A stretch of 64,000 nucleotides of DNA from an uncultured SAR86 cluster bacterium (GCA_902632605.1 CACPDB010000003.1:1-64000), one strand, 5' to 3'. Positions 30,467 through 41,811 are shown, counted from the stretch's first letter. The notes: generated by a model not told the origin, from the letters alone. Numbers and translations: made by a program.

Positions 30467-31060
30467 TTAAATCTTTTTTAAGATTCCTAAGGTTTCATAA
30501 ATACCAAGATCTTCAAACTGTTTAGATTTTTGAGCTTCAGAGTAAATTTCAAAAGGAGGTCTTCCACCATCCTGAGGATTAGGAAAAACGTCATGTATTA
30601 CAAGAAGACCACCAGAGCATATTTTATCCTTCCAAGAATTATAATCACTTAAAGCAGCCTCAAGAGAGTGACCACCATCAATAAATAATAGGCTTATTAA
30701 TTCCGAAAATGTTTTAGATGCTTCAGAGGATTTATTTAAAATTGGAATAATGTATTTAGCTAAATTTGAAGAGCTTAAATTTTTTAAAAATTCAGGCAAA
30801 GTATTGAATTTTTCCATTCTTCTGTCATAAAGATCTTCATCGTGATATTCCTCACCAAGCTGATGTTCTTCAGAACCTGTATGATGATCAACTGTATAAA
30901 TAAGTCCATCAATTTTTTTGGCAACAAGAGCAAAGTTTAATGTTGATTTACCGCAGTAAGTTCCAATTTCTAAAACTGGACCCAGGTGGTGGACATTTAG
31001 AAACAATTCTTGTAATTTTTTAGCTTCTTTATCGCTTAAAAAGCCTTTTACATCTATCAC
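30467..31060 (-). CDS. class I SAM-dependent methyltransferase (type 24)
   Basis: A 197-residue protein with VLEIGTYCGKSTLNFA at about residues 29-44, an acidic turn VDHHTGSEEHQ, and LFIDGGHSLEAALSDYNSWKD with HDVFPNPQDGGRPP. These are marks of the Methyltransf_24 group, which includes sugar and antibiotic O-methyltransferases such as the CmcI type. It is convergent with the toroid gene (1 bp apart) and divergent from the hydrolase gene with 15 bp between starts. Being wedged in, it probably shares the biology of the glycosyltransferase group. The substrate is unknown. Confidence 0.8.
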   Translation of the reverse strand: MIDVKGFLSDKEAKKLQELFLNVHHLGPVLEIGTYCGKSTLNFALVAKKIDGLIYTVDHHTGSEEHQLGEEYHDEDLYDRRMEKFNTLPEFLKNLSSSNLAKYIIPILNKSSEASKTFSELISLLFIDGGHSLEAALSDYNSWKDKICSGGLLVIHDVFPNPQDGGRPPFEIYSEAQKSKQFEDLGIYETLGILKKI

Positions 31061-31075
31061 TAATAAATAATATCA

Positions 31076-31993
31076 ATGGATATAGCAAAAAGAAAAGAAG
31101 TTGAAATATACAGAAATATTTTTTCATATATATTTTTGGAAGGTCAAAACAAAGATAAAAATATTTTTTTCTTTCATGCCACAGGTTTTAACGCTGAAAC
31201 TTATATACCCTTTTTTTTAACATTAAATGAATTACTTGAAAATCAATATTCAATTTATGCCTTAGACCAAAGGGGCCATGGGCTTTCTAAAGCGAATGCA
31301 GTTCCATCAGAATTGTCCTCTTGGAATACTTATTTTATAGACGGTAATAACTTTCTTAGTAAGTTCTCATCGTCTGAAAATATTCTAATGGGTCACTCTA
31401 TGGGAGGAGTCGTAGCTGCAAGATTAGCTTATGACTTTGAAGAAAAAGTAAGTAAAAGCATTCTTATTGATCCTGTTCTTCAACCTCAAAGTTTAAAATT
31501 ACAAATTCCTTTTTTTAATATTTCAAATAAAACATTTATTTCATTATTAAGTTTTTTTAAAAAGAATCGCGCGAGTGAGATGATTAGTAATGCAAAAAAA
31601 AGAAGATCGATATTTGCTGATAAAGAAGAGATTTTTAAACATTATCAGGGAAGGGGTGCATTTACGAATTGGCCAGAAGAATCTTTAAAAGCATACATTA
31701 ATGGAGGCGTTAGGACAGAAAACAATCAAATAAAGCTTTCTTGTGATCCTGAATGGGAGGCAAAAACCTTTGCAGTTTCATATGCTGCAAGAACAAACTT
31801 TATTAAAAAATTAAATAAAAAAACTTATGTCCCTTATGCATCAAATGCCTCAACACTTTCTCCTCAGGTAAGAGATTTGCTTTCAAGCAACCCGAATTAT
31901 TTTTTTGAAAAAATAGATGGCAGCCATTTTTTTCCAATGGAAGAAAAAGATTTAATATGTGGCAAAATTTCAAATTTCATAGATACATTATGA
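31076..31993 (+). CDS. alpha/beta hydrolase
   Basis: A 305-residue alpha/beta hydrolase with the oxyanion segment FFHATGFNAETY, DQRGHGLSKA, a nucleophile elbow GHSMGG (Ser at about 109), DPVLQP where an acid can lie, and a late His in KIDGSHFFPMEE. The triad is therefore complete. Possible activities include esterase or thioesterase; no specific one is supported. Its TGA overlaps the panB ATG by 4 bp (ATGA), so it is translationally coupled to pantothenate synthesis. Confidence 0.8.
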   Translation: MDIAKRKEVEIYRNIFSYIFLEGQNKDKNIFFFHATGFNAETYIPFFLTLNELLENQYSIYALDQRGHGLSKANAVPSELSSWNTYFIDGNNFLSKFSSSENILMGHSMGGVVAARLAYDFEEKVSKSILIDPVLQPQSLKLQIPFFNISNKTFISLLSFFKKNRASEMISNAKKRRSIFADKEEIFKHYQGRGAFTNWPEESLKAYINGGVRTENNQIKLSCDPEWEAKTFAVSYAARTNFIKKLNKKTYVPYASNASTLSPQVRDLLSSNPNYFFEKIDGSHFFPMEEKDLICGKISNFIDTL

Positions 31994-32787
31994 CCAATAG
32001 CATAACCATTGAAGACTTAAGAAATCATAAGAAGAAAAAAACTAAATTTGCATGTCTAACTGCATACGATGCCTCTTTATCTAAGTTAATATCTGAAGCG
32101 GGGGTAGAGTTAATTTTAGTTGGAGATTCGCTCGGTATGGTTGTACAAGGTCACGATTCAACTATACCTGTTTCTATGGAAGACCTGCTTTATCATCTGA
32201 GATGCGTAAAAAGGGGAAACATAAAAAGTCACGTAATGGCAGATATGCCATTTATGAGTTATGCAACCGAAAACCTTGCTTACGATAATGCCATGCGTTT
32301 GATGCAAGCCGGAGCTAATTCCGTAAAAGTTGAGGGAGGCGAATGGATTTTAAAAACGACTGAGCTCTTATCTCAAAGAGGAATTCCAGTATGTGCTCAT
32401 TTGGGCCTTACTCCTCAATCAATTAATAGATTAGGAGGGTATCGTGTTCAAGGTAGAGATCTCGACGATAAAAATAGAATTTTATCTGAAGCAAAGCAAC
32501 TTGAAGATGCAGGAGCAGAGATGATTCTTTTAGAATGCGTCCCTGCAATTTTAGCAGAGGAAATATCGTCTTCTCTCACAGTTCCAACAATTGGTATCGG
32601 AGCGGGCTCGGCTACAGATGGTCAGATAATGGTTTGTTACGATGTAATTGGAGCCTATTCTTGGGAGAACCAACCTAAGTTTGTAAAAAATTTCATGAAT
32701 GAAGCGAACTCTATTTCTGAAGCTTTCGAAGCTTATGTCTCAGAGGTTAAAAATTTGAATTTTCCCTCTGCTGAAAATTCTTTTTGA
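31990..32787 (+). CDS. panB: 3-methyl-2-oxobutanoate hydroxymethyltransferase
   Basis: Adds a hydroxymethyl group from methylene-tetrahydrofolate to ketoisovalerate, the first step to pantoate. I start it at ATG 31990 (MTNSITIEDLRNHKKKK), which overlaps the hydrolase stop as ATGA. An earlier in-frame ATG at 31957 adds 11 unrelated residues. The 265-residue protein has LTAYDASLSKL, GDSLGMVVQGHDSTIPVS, ADMPFMSY, VKVEGG, AHLGLTPQS, and GIGAGSATDGQIMVCYD. panC follows 12 bp later. Confidence 0.96.
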   Translation: MTNSITIEDLRNHKKKKTKFACLTAYDASLSKLISEAGVELILVGDSLGMVVQGHDSTIPVSMEDLLYHLRCVKRGNIKSHVMADMPFMSYATENLAYDNAMRLMQAGANSVKVEGGEWILKTTELLSQRGIPVCAHLGLTPQSINRLGGYRVQGRDLDDKNRILSEAKQLEDAGAEMILLECVPAILAEEISSSLTVPTIGIGAGSATDGQIMVCYDVIGAYSWENQPKFVKNFMNEANSISEAFEAYVSEVKNLNFPSAENSF

Positions 32788-32799
32788 AAAAGGATTTTA

Positions 32800-33609
32800 A
32801 TGGAAGTTATTAAGTCCACTCAAGAGATTAAATCTATTAATTTTGATTCTCCATTTGCTTTCGTTCCTACTATGGGAAACCTTCATGAAGGTCATTTATC
32901 TTTAGTCAAATATGGAATAAAAAATTACTCCGAAGTAATTACCTCAATTTTTATAAATCCTTTGCAATTTGGAAAAAATGAAGATTTTTCAAGCTACCCA
33001 ATAACAATTTCTCAAGACATTCAACTTTTAGAAAGATTGGGTTGTAACTATTTGTTTATTCCAGAGATAAATTTTGCTGAAAATCTAAATATTATTGAAC
33101 CTAAATTTTCAGATGTACTGTGTGGCTTATCAAGACCCACCCATTTCCATGGAGTATTAACAATAATCGATAAGTTCTTGAGAATTATCAAACCGAATGC
33201 TTGTTTATTAGGGCTTAAAGACTATCAGCAACAACTGATCATAAAAGAATTTGTTAAACGAAAAAAAATTAAAACAGATATCATTTCACTACCTACGGTG
33301 AGAGAAAAATTTGGATTAGCAATGTCATCTAGAAACAATTATCTCTCAGATGAAGATAAAAAATTTTGTGGGAAGATTTATTCCTGTATTAAAAATTTGG
33401 CAGCTTCTTTGAAAATAACTCCTGTAGAAGTTTTGAAAACAGAAGCTAAAGATTTTTTGTTAGACGCAGGCTTTGAAATTGATTATTTGGAAATTGTTGA
33501 TGCAAAAAATCTATCTCCTATAACAAAAAAAACAGACAAAATTTTAATAGCAGCCGCAGTAATTTATAAGAAAGTCAGACTGATAGACAATATAGTGGTC
33601 TCTCTATAA
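32800..33609 (+). CDS. panC: pantothenate synthetase
   Basis: Joins pantoate and beta-alanine with ATP to form pantothenate. The 269-residue protein has VPTMGNLHEGHLSLV (nucleotidyl-transferase HxGH site), SIFINPLQFGKNEDFSSYP, SRPTHFHGVLT, LGLKDYQQQL where most PanC proteins read FGEKDYQQ, and AMSSRNNYLS, ending RLIDNI. It is slightly shorter than E. coli PanC (283). It follows panB closely and overlaps the stop of the convergent acyltransferase gene by 6 bp. No panD (beta-alanine supply) lies in the window. Confidence 0.95.
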   Translation: MEVIKSTQEIKSINFDSPFAFVPTMGNLHEGHLSLVKYGIKNYSEVITSIFINPLQFGKNEDFSSYPITISQDIQLLERLGCNYLFIPEINFAENLNIIEPKFSDVLCGLSRPTHFHGVLTIIDKFLRIIKPNACLLGLKDYQQQLIIKEFVKRKKIKTDIISLPTVREKFGLAMSSRNNYLSDEDKKFCGKIYSCIKNLAASLKITPVEVLKTEAKDFLLDAGFEIDYLEIVDAKNLSPITKKTDKILIAAAVIYKKVRLIDNIVVSL

Positions 33610-34488
33610 CCAATACTCTCTTAGTGCATCATCTGGGTAAAATTTATCTTCACCTTCTGGACGATTCTTAAATCTTCTGTGTATCCAGTAATATTCCTTC
33701 TTATAAGTCCGGGCAAAATTTTCTATTGCAGAATTAATAATTCTTAAATCATCTTCAAAATCTAATCCTCCTAGCATCAATTCCTTTATATCTGCTAGAT
33801 AGGACCCATTCTCTTTGACCATAGTCAACAAAAATACTTTGCAGTTTGTTCTTTTGACTAACACCGAAGGAAAAACAACAGTTAAAGCTTTATGATTAAA
33901 AAAATCTATAAAGATTGAATTTTTGAAGCCATAATCTTGATCTGGAGCATAGAGGACAGATTCACCCTCACTTAGACTTTCAAGAAGCCTTTTACCTTCA
34001 TTTGGTAAAAAAATTTTATCCACAAATTTGTTTCTTCCATCCGTCATTATTTTATCCCAAAGTTTATTTTCTGCAGATCTATGCATCCCATTTACTTTTA
34101 GAAAAAGCGATGGAGCTCTTACAACAAAATCCACATTGGCAGTATGCGGAACAAGTAAGAGATTATTAGAGTTTTTAATTGCTTCTATTTTTTTTTCAAA
34201 TTCATCAATATTTATAATCTTTTTTTTAAATTTTTTATCTGACCAATAGTAAGAATTACATATTTCGAAAATAGCTTGTCCTATTCTAGTAAAATTGTCT
34301 CTTGCAAGCTTTTCTACTTCTCTTTTATTCATATCTGGAAAGCACTTGTGTATATTCCAGGCAACAACTTTTCTTCTTTTCTTTAAAACTTTATATAAAA
34401 GCTTACCCAGAAGCTTTCCAAGTAACATTTGAAATTTAAACGGAATAAGACTTAAAAGTCGGAGAAAAATTTTTAAAAAGTTTTCCAT
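33604..34488 (-). CDS. lysophospholipid/lipid A acyltransferase (LpxL/HtrB family)
   Basis: A 294-residue inner-membrane acyltransferase with one N-terminal hydrophobic helix (about 8-32), the catalytic His115-x4-Asp120 (HTANVD), APDQDYGFKNSIFIDFF, a proline-containing strand VVFPSVLVKRTNCKV, and the C-terminal YYWIHRRFKNRPEGED. These are hallmarks of the late acyltransferases that add secondary acyl chains to lipid A. It is divergent from waaA, the Kdo transferase whose product is the usual substrate, with 64 bp between starts. Whether it is LpxL- or LpxM-like cannot be told. Confidence 0.87.
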   Translation of the reverse strand: MENFLKIFLRLLSLIPFKFQMLLGKLLGKLLYKVLKKRRKVVAWNIHKCFPDMNKREVEKLARDNFTRIGQAIFEICNSYYWSDKKFKKKIINIDEFEKKIEAIKNSNNLLLVPHTANVDFVVRAPSLFLKVNGMHRSAENKLWDKIMTDGRNKFVDKIFLPNEGKRLLESLSEGESVLYAPDQDYGFKNSIFIDFFNHKALTVVFPSVLVKRTNCKVFLLTMVKENGSYLADIKELMLGGLDFEDDLRIINSAIENFARTYKKEYYWIHRRFKNRPEGEDKFYPDDALREYWL

Positions 34489-34552
34489 TTGGTAATGATT
34501 ATACTTTTAACGATTTGCTTATTCATAGTACAAATAAGAAAATCATTATTAG

Positions 34553-35782
34553 ATGAGGATTTATAATTTAATTTTTAAAACAATTTTTCCTTTAATATTT
34601 TTGAGGAGCATTCTTAAGTCTTTAAGATTTGGCGAAAACTTATCACGAATTCTTGAAAAGCTCTCTTTTTATGAAGTTGAAAATAGTTCTAAAGCAATTA
34701 TTCATATCCATGCCGTATCTGTAGGTGAAGTTCTAGCTAGTAGAAAATTTGTCAAAGAAATTCAAGGAAGATTTCCAAATCATCAAATACTAATAACCTG
34801 TAGCACTCAAACTGGTTCAGCCACCATCAAAAGACTTTATGGAAATTCGGTGTTTCACAAATATATGCCTTTTGATTTGAAAATCTGCATAAACCGTTTT
34901 TTAAAAATTTGGAATCCGGAAATTACCTTCATTTTAGAAACAGAAATATGGCCCAACTTTATCAATATTCTAAATAAGCAACATAGAAAAGTCTTTTTGG
35001 TAAATGGAAGAATGTCAGAAAAATCTTTTAAAAGATACAAATCTATTTTACCTATTCTTGATGGAGTTTTCTCTAAATTGGATTTTACCATTTGCCAAGG
35101 AACTCAAGATCAAGAAAGGTTTATAAATCTTGGTGTGAATAAAGATAGAATTAAAAAAGACTTTTCCTTTAAGTTTGATTCCATCACTCTATCGAATGAA
35201 AAAAAACAATATAAAGATAATTTAGAGAAAAAATTGATTATTTGCGCTAGTACTCATGAACCTGAAGAAAAAACTCTAGTTGAAGCTTTTGAAATGCTTA
35301 ATAATGAAAATATTATTTTGGTTCTTGCTCCAAGACACCCCGAAAGAATTTCAAAAATTTACAAAGAACTAATATATTCTGGGTTAAATCCATCTTTATT
35401 TTCTAAAAATGAATTTAAAATAGATTATTCAAACAAAATAAACTTAATTGATGAAATTGGATATTTAGAAAATTTATTTTCTTTAGGAAATATTGCTTTC
35501 ATAGGAGGGAGCTTGATTCCTAGAGGAGGTCAAAATTTCTTAGAGGCAGTAAAGTTTTCCCTTCCGATATCGTCTGGAAAAAGTTTTTATAATTTTCAGG
35601 AAATTGCAGAAGACCTAATATCTTTGGGGATTCTAGAAGTTGGTAACTCAGCTGAAGAAATCAAAGATATTTGGGAAAAGCAATTGTCTTTTGCATCAAG
35701 TAAAATTTTCAAGAAAACAAATGATTATTTAAAAGAAAGACAAGGATCATCCGCAAGAGCATTTGAACATCTTCCTTTATAA
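34553..35782 (+). CDS. waaA: 3-deoxy-D-manno-octulosonic acid transferase
   Basis: Attaches Kdo to lipid IVA to begin the LPS inner core. The 409-residue GT-B enzyme has IHIHAVSVGEVLA, the family phrase LETEIWPNF, LVNGRMSEKSFKRYK, CASTHEPEEKTLVEAF, VLAPRHPERISK and FIGGSLIPRGGQNFLEA. The N-terminal hydrophobic stretch acts as a membrane anchor. It is divergent from the LpxL-family gene, a functional pairing for lipid A-Kdo assembly. Confidence 0.94.
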   Translation: MRIYNLIFKTIFPLIFLRSILKSLRFGENLSRILEKLSFYEVENSSKAIIHIHAVSVGEVLASRKFVKEIQGRFPNHQILITCSTQTGSATIKRLYGNSVFHKYMPFDLKICINRFLKIWNPEITFILETEIWPNFINILNKQHRKVFLVNGRMSEKSFKRYKSILPILDGVFSKLDFTICQGTQDQERFINLGVNKDRIKKDFSFKFDSITLSNEKKQYKDNLEKKLIICASTHEPEEKTLVEAFEMLNNENIILVLAPRHPERISKIYKELIYSGLNPSLFSKNEFKIDYSNKINLIDEIGYLENLFSLGNIAFIGGSLIPRGGQNFLEAVKFSLPISSGKSFYNFQEIAEDLISLGILEVGNSAEEIKDIWEKQLSFASSKIFKKTNDYLKERQGSSARAFEHLPL

Positions 35783-35815
35783 CTTTAGTTAAGGTTGTCT
35801 TTGATACTTCCAAAT

Positions 35816-37829
<2,014 letters not shown>

Positions 37830-37878
37830 CTTTATCTCCCTTTGTAGACTAATTATCCTAAAATAAAACCAAAAAAAC

Positions 37879-38787
37879 ATGAAGAAAGCAATTTCTATTT
37901 TAGGACCAACGCATTGTGGAAAAACCGAGCTTGCGATAGAAATTAATAAACTTTTTCCATCAAAAATAATTAGCGTCGACTCTGTTCAGGTATACAAGGG
38001 AGCAAATATTGGTAGCAGCAAACCTGTTCAAGAGATCTTAGATGAGACTCATCATGCGTTAATAAATACTTTAGACCTAGAGGATGACTTTTCGGTAAAA
38101 GACTTTCTTAATGAAATAACTTTTGAATTAAAAGGGTGCATGGAAAATCTATTATTTGTCGGAGGAACCATGATGTACTTTTATTCTCTATTTAATGGAA
38201 TATCAAAATTACCAGAAAAGAATTTTGAATTAAGAAAAAAAATTGAAGATAAGGCTAAAAATGAAGGTTGGAAATCAATGCATGAAAGACTTGATAAAAT
38301 TGACCCTGACGCGGCAAAGATGATAAGAGATACCGATTCTCAAAGAATACTCAGAGCACTGGAAGTAAATCTACTTTCCAAAATAACTTTTAGTAAGCTC
38401 AAGAATTTCAAAGAAAAAAGTGTGATAGATGATTATCAGAAATTCACCTTTGCTATCGTTCCTAGGTGCAAAAAAACCTTTAAAAATCAATTAAAAGAAA
38501 GATTTGCAAAAATGCTTGAATTAGGACTAGTTGAAGAAACAAAAACTATCTTGGAACTTAGTAGTGAAAAAAAGGTAAAAGTTCTTGAAACAGTAGGCTA
38601 TAAACAAGTAGTAGATTTTATAAAAGATAGAATTTCTTATGAAGAAATGATCGAGTTAGCCACTAATGCAACTTATCAGCTAGCAAAAAGACAAATAACT
38701 TGGCTTAAAAAATTCAATTTGGATAGGACATTTTTTTCAGATGAAGATGATAAGGTTATGAAGATTCTATCTATCATTAAAAATTGA
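37879..38787 (+). CDS. miaA: tRNA dimethylallyltransferase
   Basis: Adds a dimethylallyl group to A37 of tRNAs reading UNN codons. The 302-residue P-loop protein has GPTHCGKTELAIE (usually GPTASGKT), SVDSVQVYKGANIGSSKP, VGGTMMYFYSLFNG, DTDSQRILRALEV and the C-terminal LAKRQITWLKKF. It is slightly shorter than E. coli MiaA (316). In most gammaproteobacteria hfq and hflX come next; here hflK follows after 36 bp and both are missing. Confidence 0.94.
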   Translation: MKKAISILGPTHCGKTELAIEINKLFPSKIISVDSVQVYKGANIGSSKPVQEILDETHHALINTLDLEDDFSVKDFLNEITFELKGCMENLLFVGGTMMYFYSLFNGISKLPEKNFELRKKIEDKAKNEGWKSMHERLDKIDPDAAKMIRDTDSQRILRALEVNLLSKITFSKLKNFKEKSVIDDYQKFTFAIVPRCKKTFKNQLKERFAKMLELGLVEETKTILELSSEKKVKVLETVGYKQVVDFIKDRISYEEMIELATNATYQLAKRQITWLKKFNLDRTFFSDEDDKVMKILSIIKN

Positions 38788-38823
38788 ATTCCATTATTTC
38801 TATTAACAACTTAAAATAATCAT

Positions 38824-39966
38824 ATGTCATGGAACGATCAAGGAAATAACAATGGTTCAAGAGATCCGTGGGGCAGAAATAACAATCCCCCGCCAGATAT
38901 TGATGAACTTATAAAAAAATTTAGGGCGCAAATTAATTCAATCTTCGGAGGCAACCCAGGAGGTGGCGATGGAGGTTTAAAAAAAATATTACCTTCGGTT
39001 TTAATCGCAGTAATACTTTTGTACTCTGCATTCGGTATTTATACAGTGGATGCTCAAGAAGAAGCTGTCATTTTGAGATTTGGAAAATATTCAACTACCA
39101 AAGGACCTGGAATTCATTGGAACCCCCCACTCATCGATAACAGATTTATTGTAAATACCGAGAAACTATTTACTCACACCACTAATTCTTCAATGCTTAC
39201 AAAAGATGAAAATATAGTGAACGTTGAGGTTGCAGTTCAATACAAACGCTCCAATCCGGTATTTTTTCTTTTAGAAGCTTCAGCTCCTGAAGACAGTTTA
39301 GCTCAAGCTTCTGAAGCAGAATTAAGACATGTAGTTGGAAGCACCACTATGGACAGCACCTTAACAGTAGGAAGGGAGCAAATAGCCATGGATGTTAAGT
39401 CTAGATTGCAAACTAGATTGGATACTTACAAAACTGGAATTGAAGTCGTGGCAGTATCAATCAGAGAATCTAGACCTCCAGATGCAGTAAAAGAAGCTTT
39501 TGACGACGTGGTAAAGGCGAGAGAAGACGAAGTTAGGCTTAGAAACGAAGCTGAGACTTACGCAAATGAGGTTGTGCCAATAGCGAGGGGTGAAGCCAAA
39601 AGAGCCGTCGAAGATGCTGAAGGATATAAACAAAAAGTAATATCTGAAGCCGAAGGTGAGGCATCGAGATTTGATCAACTGCTTGTTGAATATTCAAAAT
39701 CTCCTGAAGTTACTAGACAAAGATTATATTTAGATGCTGTTCAGTCTGTTATGAATAGCAGTACCAAAGTAATGATTGATGTAAAAGAGGGCAATAACAT
39801 TTTGTATTTACCTTTAGACCAAATTGCTGCAGCTTCACTAGATCCTAACAGACGATCAAGAGAAGAAGCTTCCTCTTCTTCAACACCAACTACACTTGGG
39901 TCAGACATTCAAGAGATTACTGACCGAGTTATCGAAGAATTAAGAAGAAGACAGGATCGAAGGTAA
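38824..39966 (+). CDS. hflK: FtsH protease modulator HflK
   Basis: Membrane SPFH/band-7 protein that forms, with HflC, a large periplasm-facing cage around the FtsH protease. The 380-residue protein has the typical Gly/Asn-rich cytoplasmic N-terminus (MSWNDQGNNNGSRDPWG), one transmembrane helix (about 58-80), the SPFH domain, a long charged coiled region (EAKRAVEDAEGYKQKVISEAEGE), and a polar tail ending EELRRRQDRR. hflC starts 1 bp after its stop. Confidence 0.94.
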   Translation: MSWNDQGNNNGSRDPWGRNNNPPPDIDELIKKFRAQINSIFGGNPGGGDGGLKKILPSVLIAVILLYSAFGIYTVDAQEEAVILRFGKYSTTKGPGIHWNPPLIDNRFIVNTEKLFTHTTNSSMLTKDENIVNVEVAVQYKRSNPVFFLLEASAPEDSLAQASEAELRHVVGSTTMDSTLTVGREQIAMDVKSRLQTRLDTYKTGIEVVAVSIRESRPPDAVKEAFDDVVKAREDEVRLRNEAETYANEVVPIARGEAKRAVEDAEGYKQKVISEAEGEASRFDQLLVEYSKSPEVTRQRLYLDAVQSVMNSSTKVMIDVKEGNNILYLPLDQIAAASLDPNRRSREEASSSSTPTTLGSDIQEITDRVIEELRRRQDRR

Positions 39967-39967
39967 C

Positions 39968-40852
39968 ATGAAATCATTGAATCTAAATATAGGAATTATT
40001 GCTCTTATAATCATAGTCATTCTTAGCAATGTCATTTATATAGTTAATGACAAACAAACCGCAATTTTGCTCAGATTTGGTGAAATTGTAGAGCCAGAAA
40101 TTAATCCAGGCCTCCACTTTAAAGTGCCTATTTATCACACAGTTAAAAAATTCGACTCAAGAGTCCTGACTTTAGATGCGCTACCGCAGCCTTATTTTAC
40201 TGCCGAAAAGAAAAGACTTATTGTTGACGCTTTCGTCAAGTGGCGTATTACAAATAATGAACAATTCTATATAACTTCGTCTGGTGGACAGCTAAGTGCA
40301 ATGAGAACTTTGTTGACCCAAAGAGTGGATGAAGGTCTCAGGAACCAATTTGGTACTAGAACTGTCCAAGAAGTAGTGTCAGGTGAAAGGGACGAGTTAA
40401 TGAATATTTTAACTACCGATTTAAATACTGTAGCAGGTGGGGAACTGGGTATTGAAGTCTTAGACGTAAGAGTTAAAAAAATCGAATTACCCACAGAAGT
40501 AAATGAATCTGTCTACAATAGAATGAGAACCGAACGAGAGAGACTTGCCCAAGAACTTCGTGCACAAGGTACAGAAATTGCAGAAGGTATTAGAGCAAAT
40601 GCAGATCGTGAAAGAACAATTATTCTTGCTGAAGCATATAAAAAAGCAGAAGAACTTAGAGGAAATGGTGATGCCAAAGCTACTGGTATCTATGCCGATG
40701 CCTATAACAAGGATCCAGAATTTTATGAGTTCACTAGAAGTTTAAAAGCTTATCAATCTACCTTTGAAAATAAATCTGATGTACTTCTCATTGATCCAGA
40801 CAGCGATTTCTTCAAGTATCTAGATAGCTCCAAAGGAAAAAAATCTGAATAA
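39968..40852 (+). CDS. hflC: FtsH protease modulator HflC
   Basis: Partner of HflK in the FtsH supercomplex. The 294-residue protein has an N-terminal transmembrane helix (about 7-26), then the SPFH domain (VNDKQTAILLRFGEIVEPE, KVPIYHTVKKFDSRVLTLDA), the helical stretch YKKAEELRGNGDAKATGIYA, and the C-terminal YEFTRSLKAYQSTF typical of HflC. It is cotranscribed with hflK and precedes hisZ by 5 bp, the order hflK-hflC-hisZ-purA of Pseudomonas. Confidence 0.94.
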   Translation: MKSLNLNIGIIALIIIVILSNVIYIVNDKQTAILLRFGEIVEPEINPGLHFKVPIYHTVKKFDSRVLTLDALPQPYFTAEKKRLIVDAFVKWRITNNEQFYITSSGGQLSAMRTLLTQRVDEGLRNQFGTRTVQEVVSGERDELMNILTTDLNTVAGGELGIEVLDVRVKKIELPTEVNESVYNRMRTERERLAQELRAQGTEIAEGIRANADRERTIILAEAYKKAEELRGNGDAKATGIYADAYNKDPEFYEFTRSLKAYQSTFENKSDVLLIDPDSDFFKYLDSSKGKKSE

Positions 40853-40857
40853 AAATA

Positions 40858-41811
40858 ATGTCTACTTTCAACTCCGGCCTTCCAGATGGAACGGAAGATT
40901 TTGTAGGTGTTAAAGCCAAGGAGCTTGAAAAGCTCCGCACACTTTTTCTAAATTACTTTAACAAGAACAATTGCGAACTCGTTATACCCTCTCTGATTGA
41001 ATTTTCTGAGGTTATAGGTGGAGACGCCAATGCATCACTTAAGGATTACGCTTACAGCTTTTCTGATGAAAATCTTAAAAATATCTCGATAAGGCCTGAC
41101 ATCTCTCAACAAATAGCTAGAATTGATCTTCAACAAGGTACCAAGGATAAAAAGAAATACTGTTACTTTGGAGAAACTCTAAGAAAAACCAAGGACTCAC
41201 TTACAAAATCAAAAATCGCATACAAAACAGGTGTAGAAATCTTTGGAAAAATTTCAATTGCAGACGAAGTAGATCTTATAAAACTTTTGTTACTTAGTTT
41301 AAAAAAAGCTGGGAAATATAAAATGACTATATCGTTAGGCAGAACAGAGCCTTTGACAGAAATTTTGAACGGCCTCGCGCTATCGCATAACGATAACAGA
41401 AGACTAAAAAAAATTATCGCATCTAAGTCTAAAACAGATTTGGAAGAATTTTTCAATTCAAAAAACTTGAATAATAGAAGTCTATCGGAGATTAAAAACT
41501 TAATGGAAGTTAATGGCAAAATTGAATGTCTCAAATTCTTGAAGAAACATAAAAATAAAGTTTTTCAGAATTCTGCAAGGAAAATAGAAAAAATAATTAA
41601 AAATTTACCAGCTTCAGTAGACTACCATTTAGATTTTTCTGATTTTCCAGGATTTGATTATCACACCGGTTTGGTATTTTCATTGCATGTTTTTGGATTC
41701 GGTTTTTCCATTGCAAAAGGAGGACAATATAAAAGCATACAAAATAATATTGTTCGAGAGGCAATTGGATTTGATGTTAATGTTTCTTCACTTACCAAGT
41801 TGAATAATTAA
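40858..41811 (+). CDS. hisZ: ATP phosphoribosyltransferase regulatory subunit
   Basis: Histidyl-tRNA synthetase-like protein that has lost tRNA charging and regulates the short HisG in histidine synthesis. The 317-residue protein has class II synthetase-like motif 2 segments (LPDGTEDFVG, SIRPDISQQIARID, YCYFGETLRK) and a degenerate C-terminus (FDYHTGLVFSLHVFGFGFSIAKGGQYKS) without the anticodon domain. It is shorter than the Pseudomonas protein (about 390). Its place between hflC and purA supports the call. It predicts a short-type HisG elsewhere in the genome. Confidence 0.88.
   Translation: MSTFNSGLPDGTEDFVGVKAKELEKLRTLFLNYFNKNNCELVIPSLIEFSEVIGGDANASLKDYAYSFSDENLKNISIRPDISQQIARIDLQQGTKDKKKYCYFGETLRKTKDSLTKSKIAYKTGVEIFGKISIADEVDLIKLLLLSLKKAGKYKMTISLGRTEPLTEILNGLALSHNDNRRLKKIIASKSKTDLEEFFNSKNLNNRSLSEIKNLMEVNGKIECLKFLKKHKNKVFQNSARKIEKIIKNLPASVDYHLDFSDFPGFDYHTGLVFSLHVFGFGFSIAKGGQYKSIQNNIVREAIGFDVNVSSLTKLNN

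Noticed and set aside
31957-31989. Upstream start for panB
   Set aside because: It would deepen the overlap with the hydrolase gene and add residues absent from PanB; the ATGA junction at 31990 is the normal coupled start.
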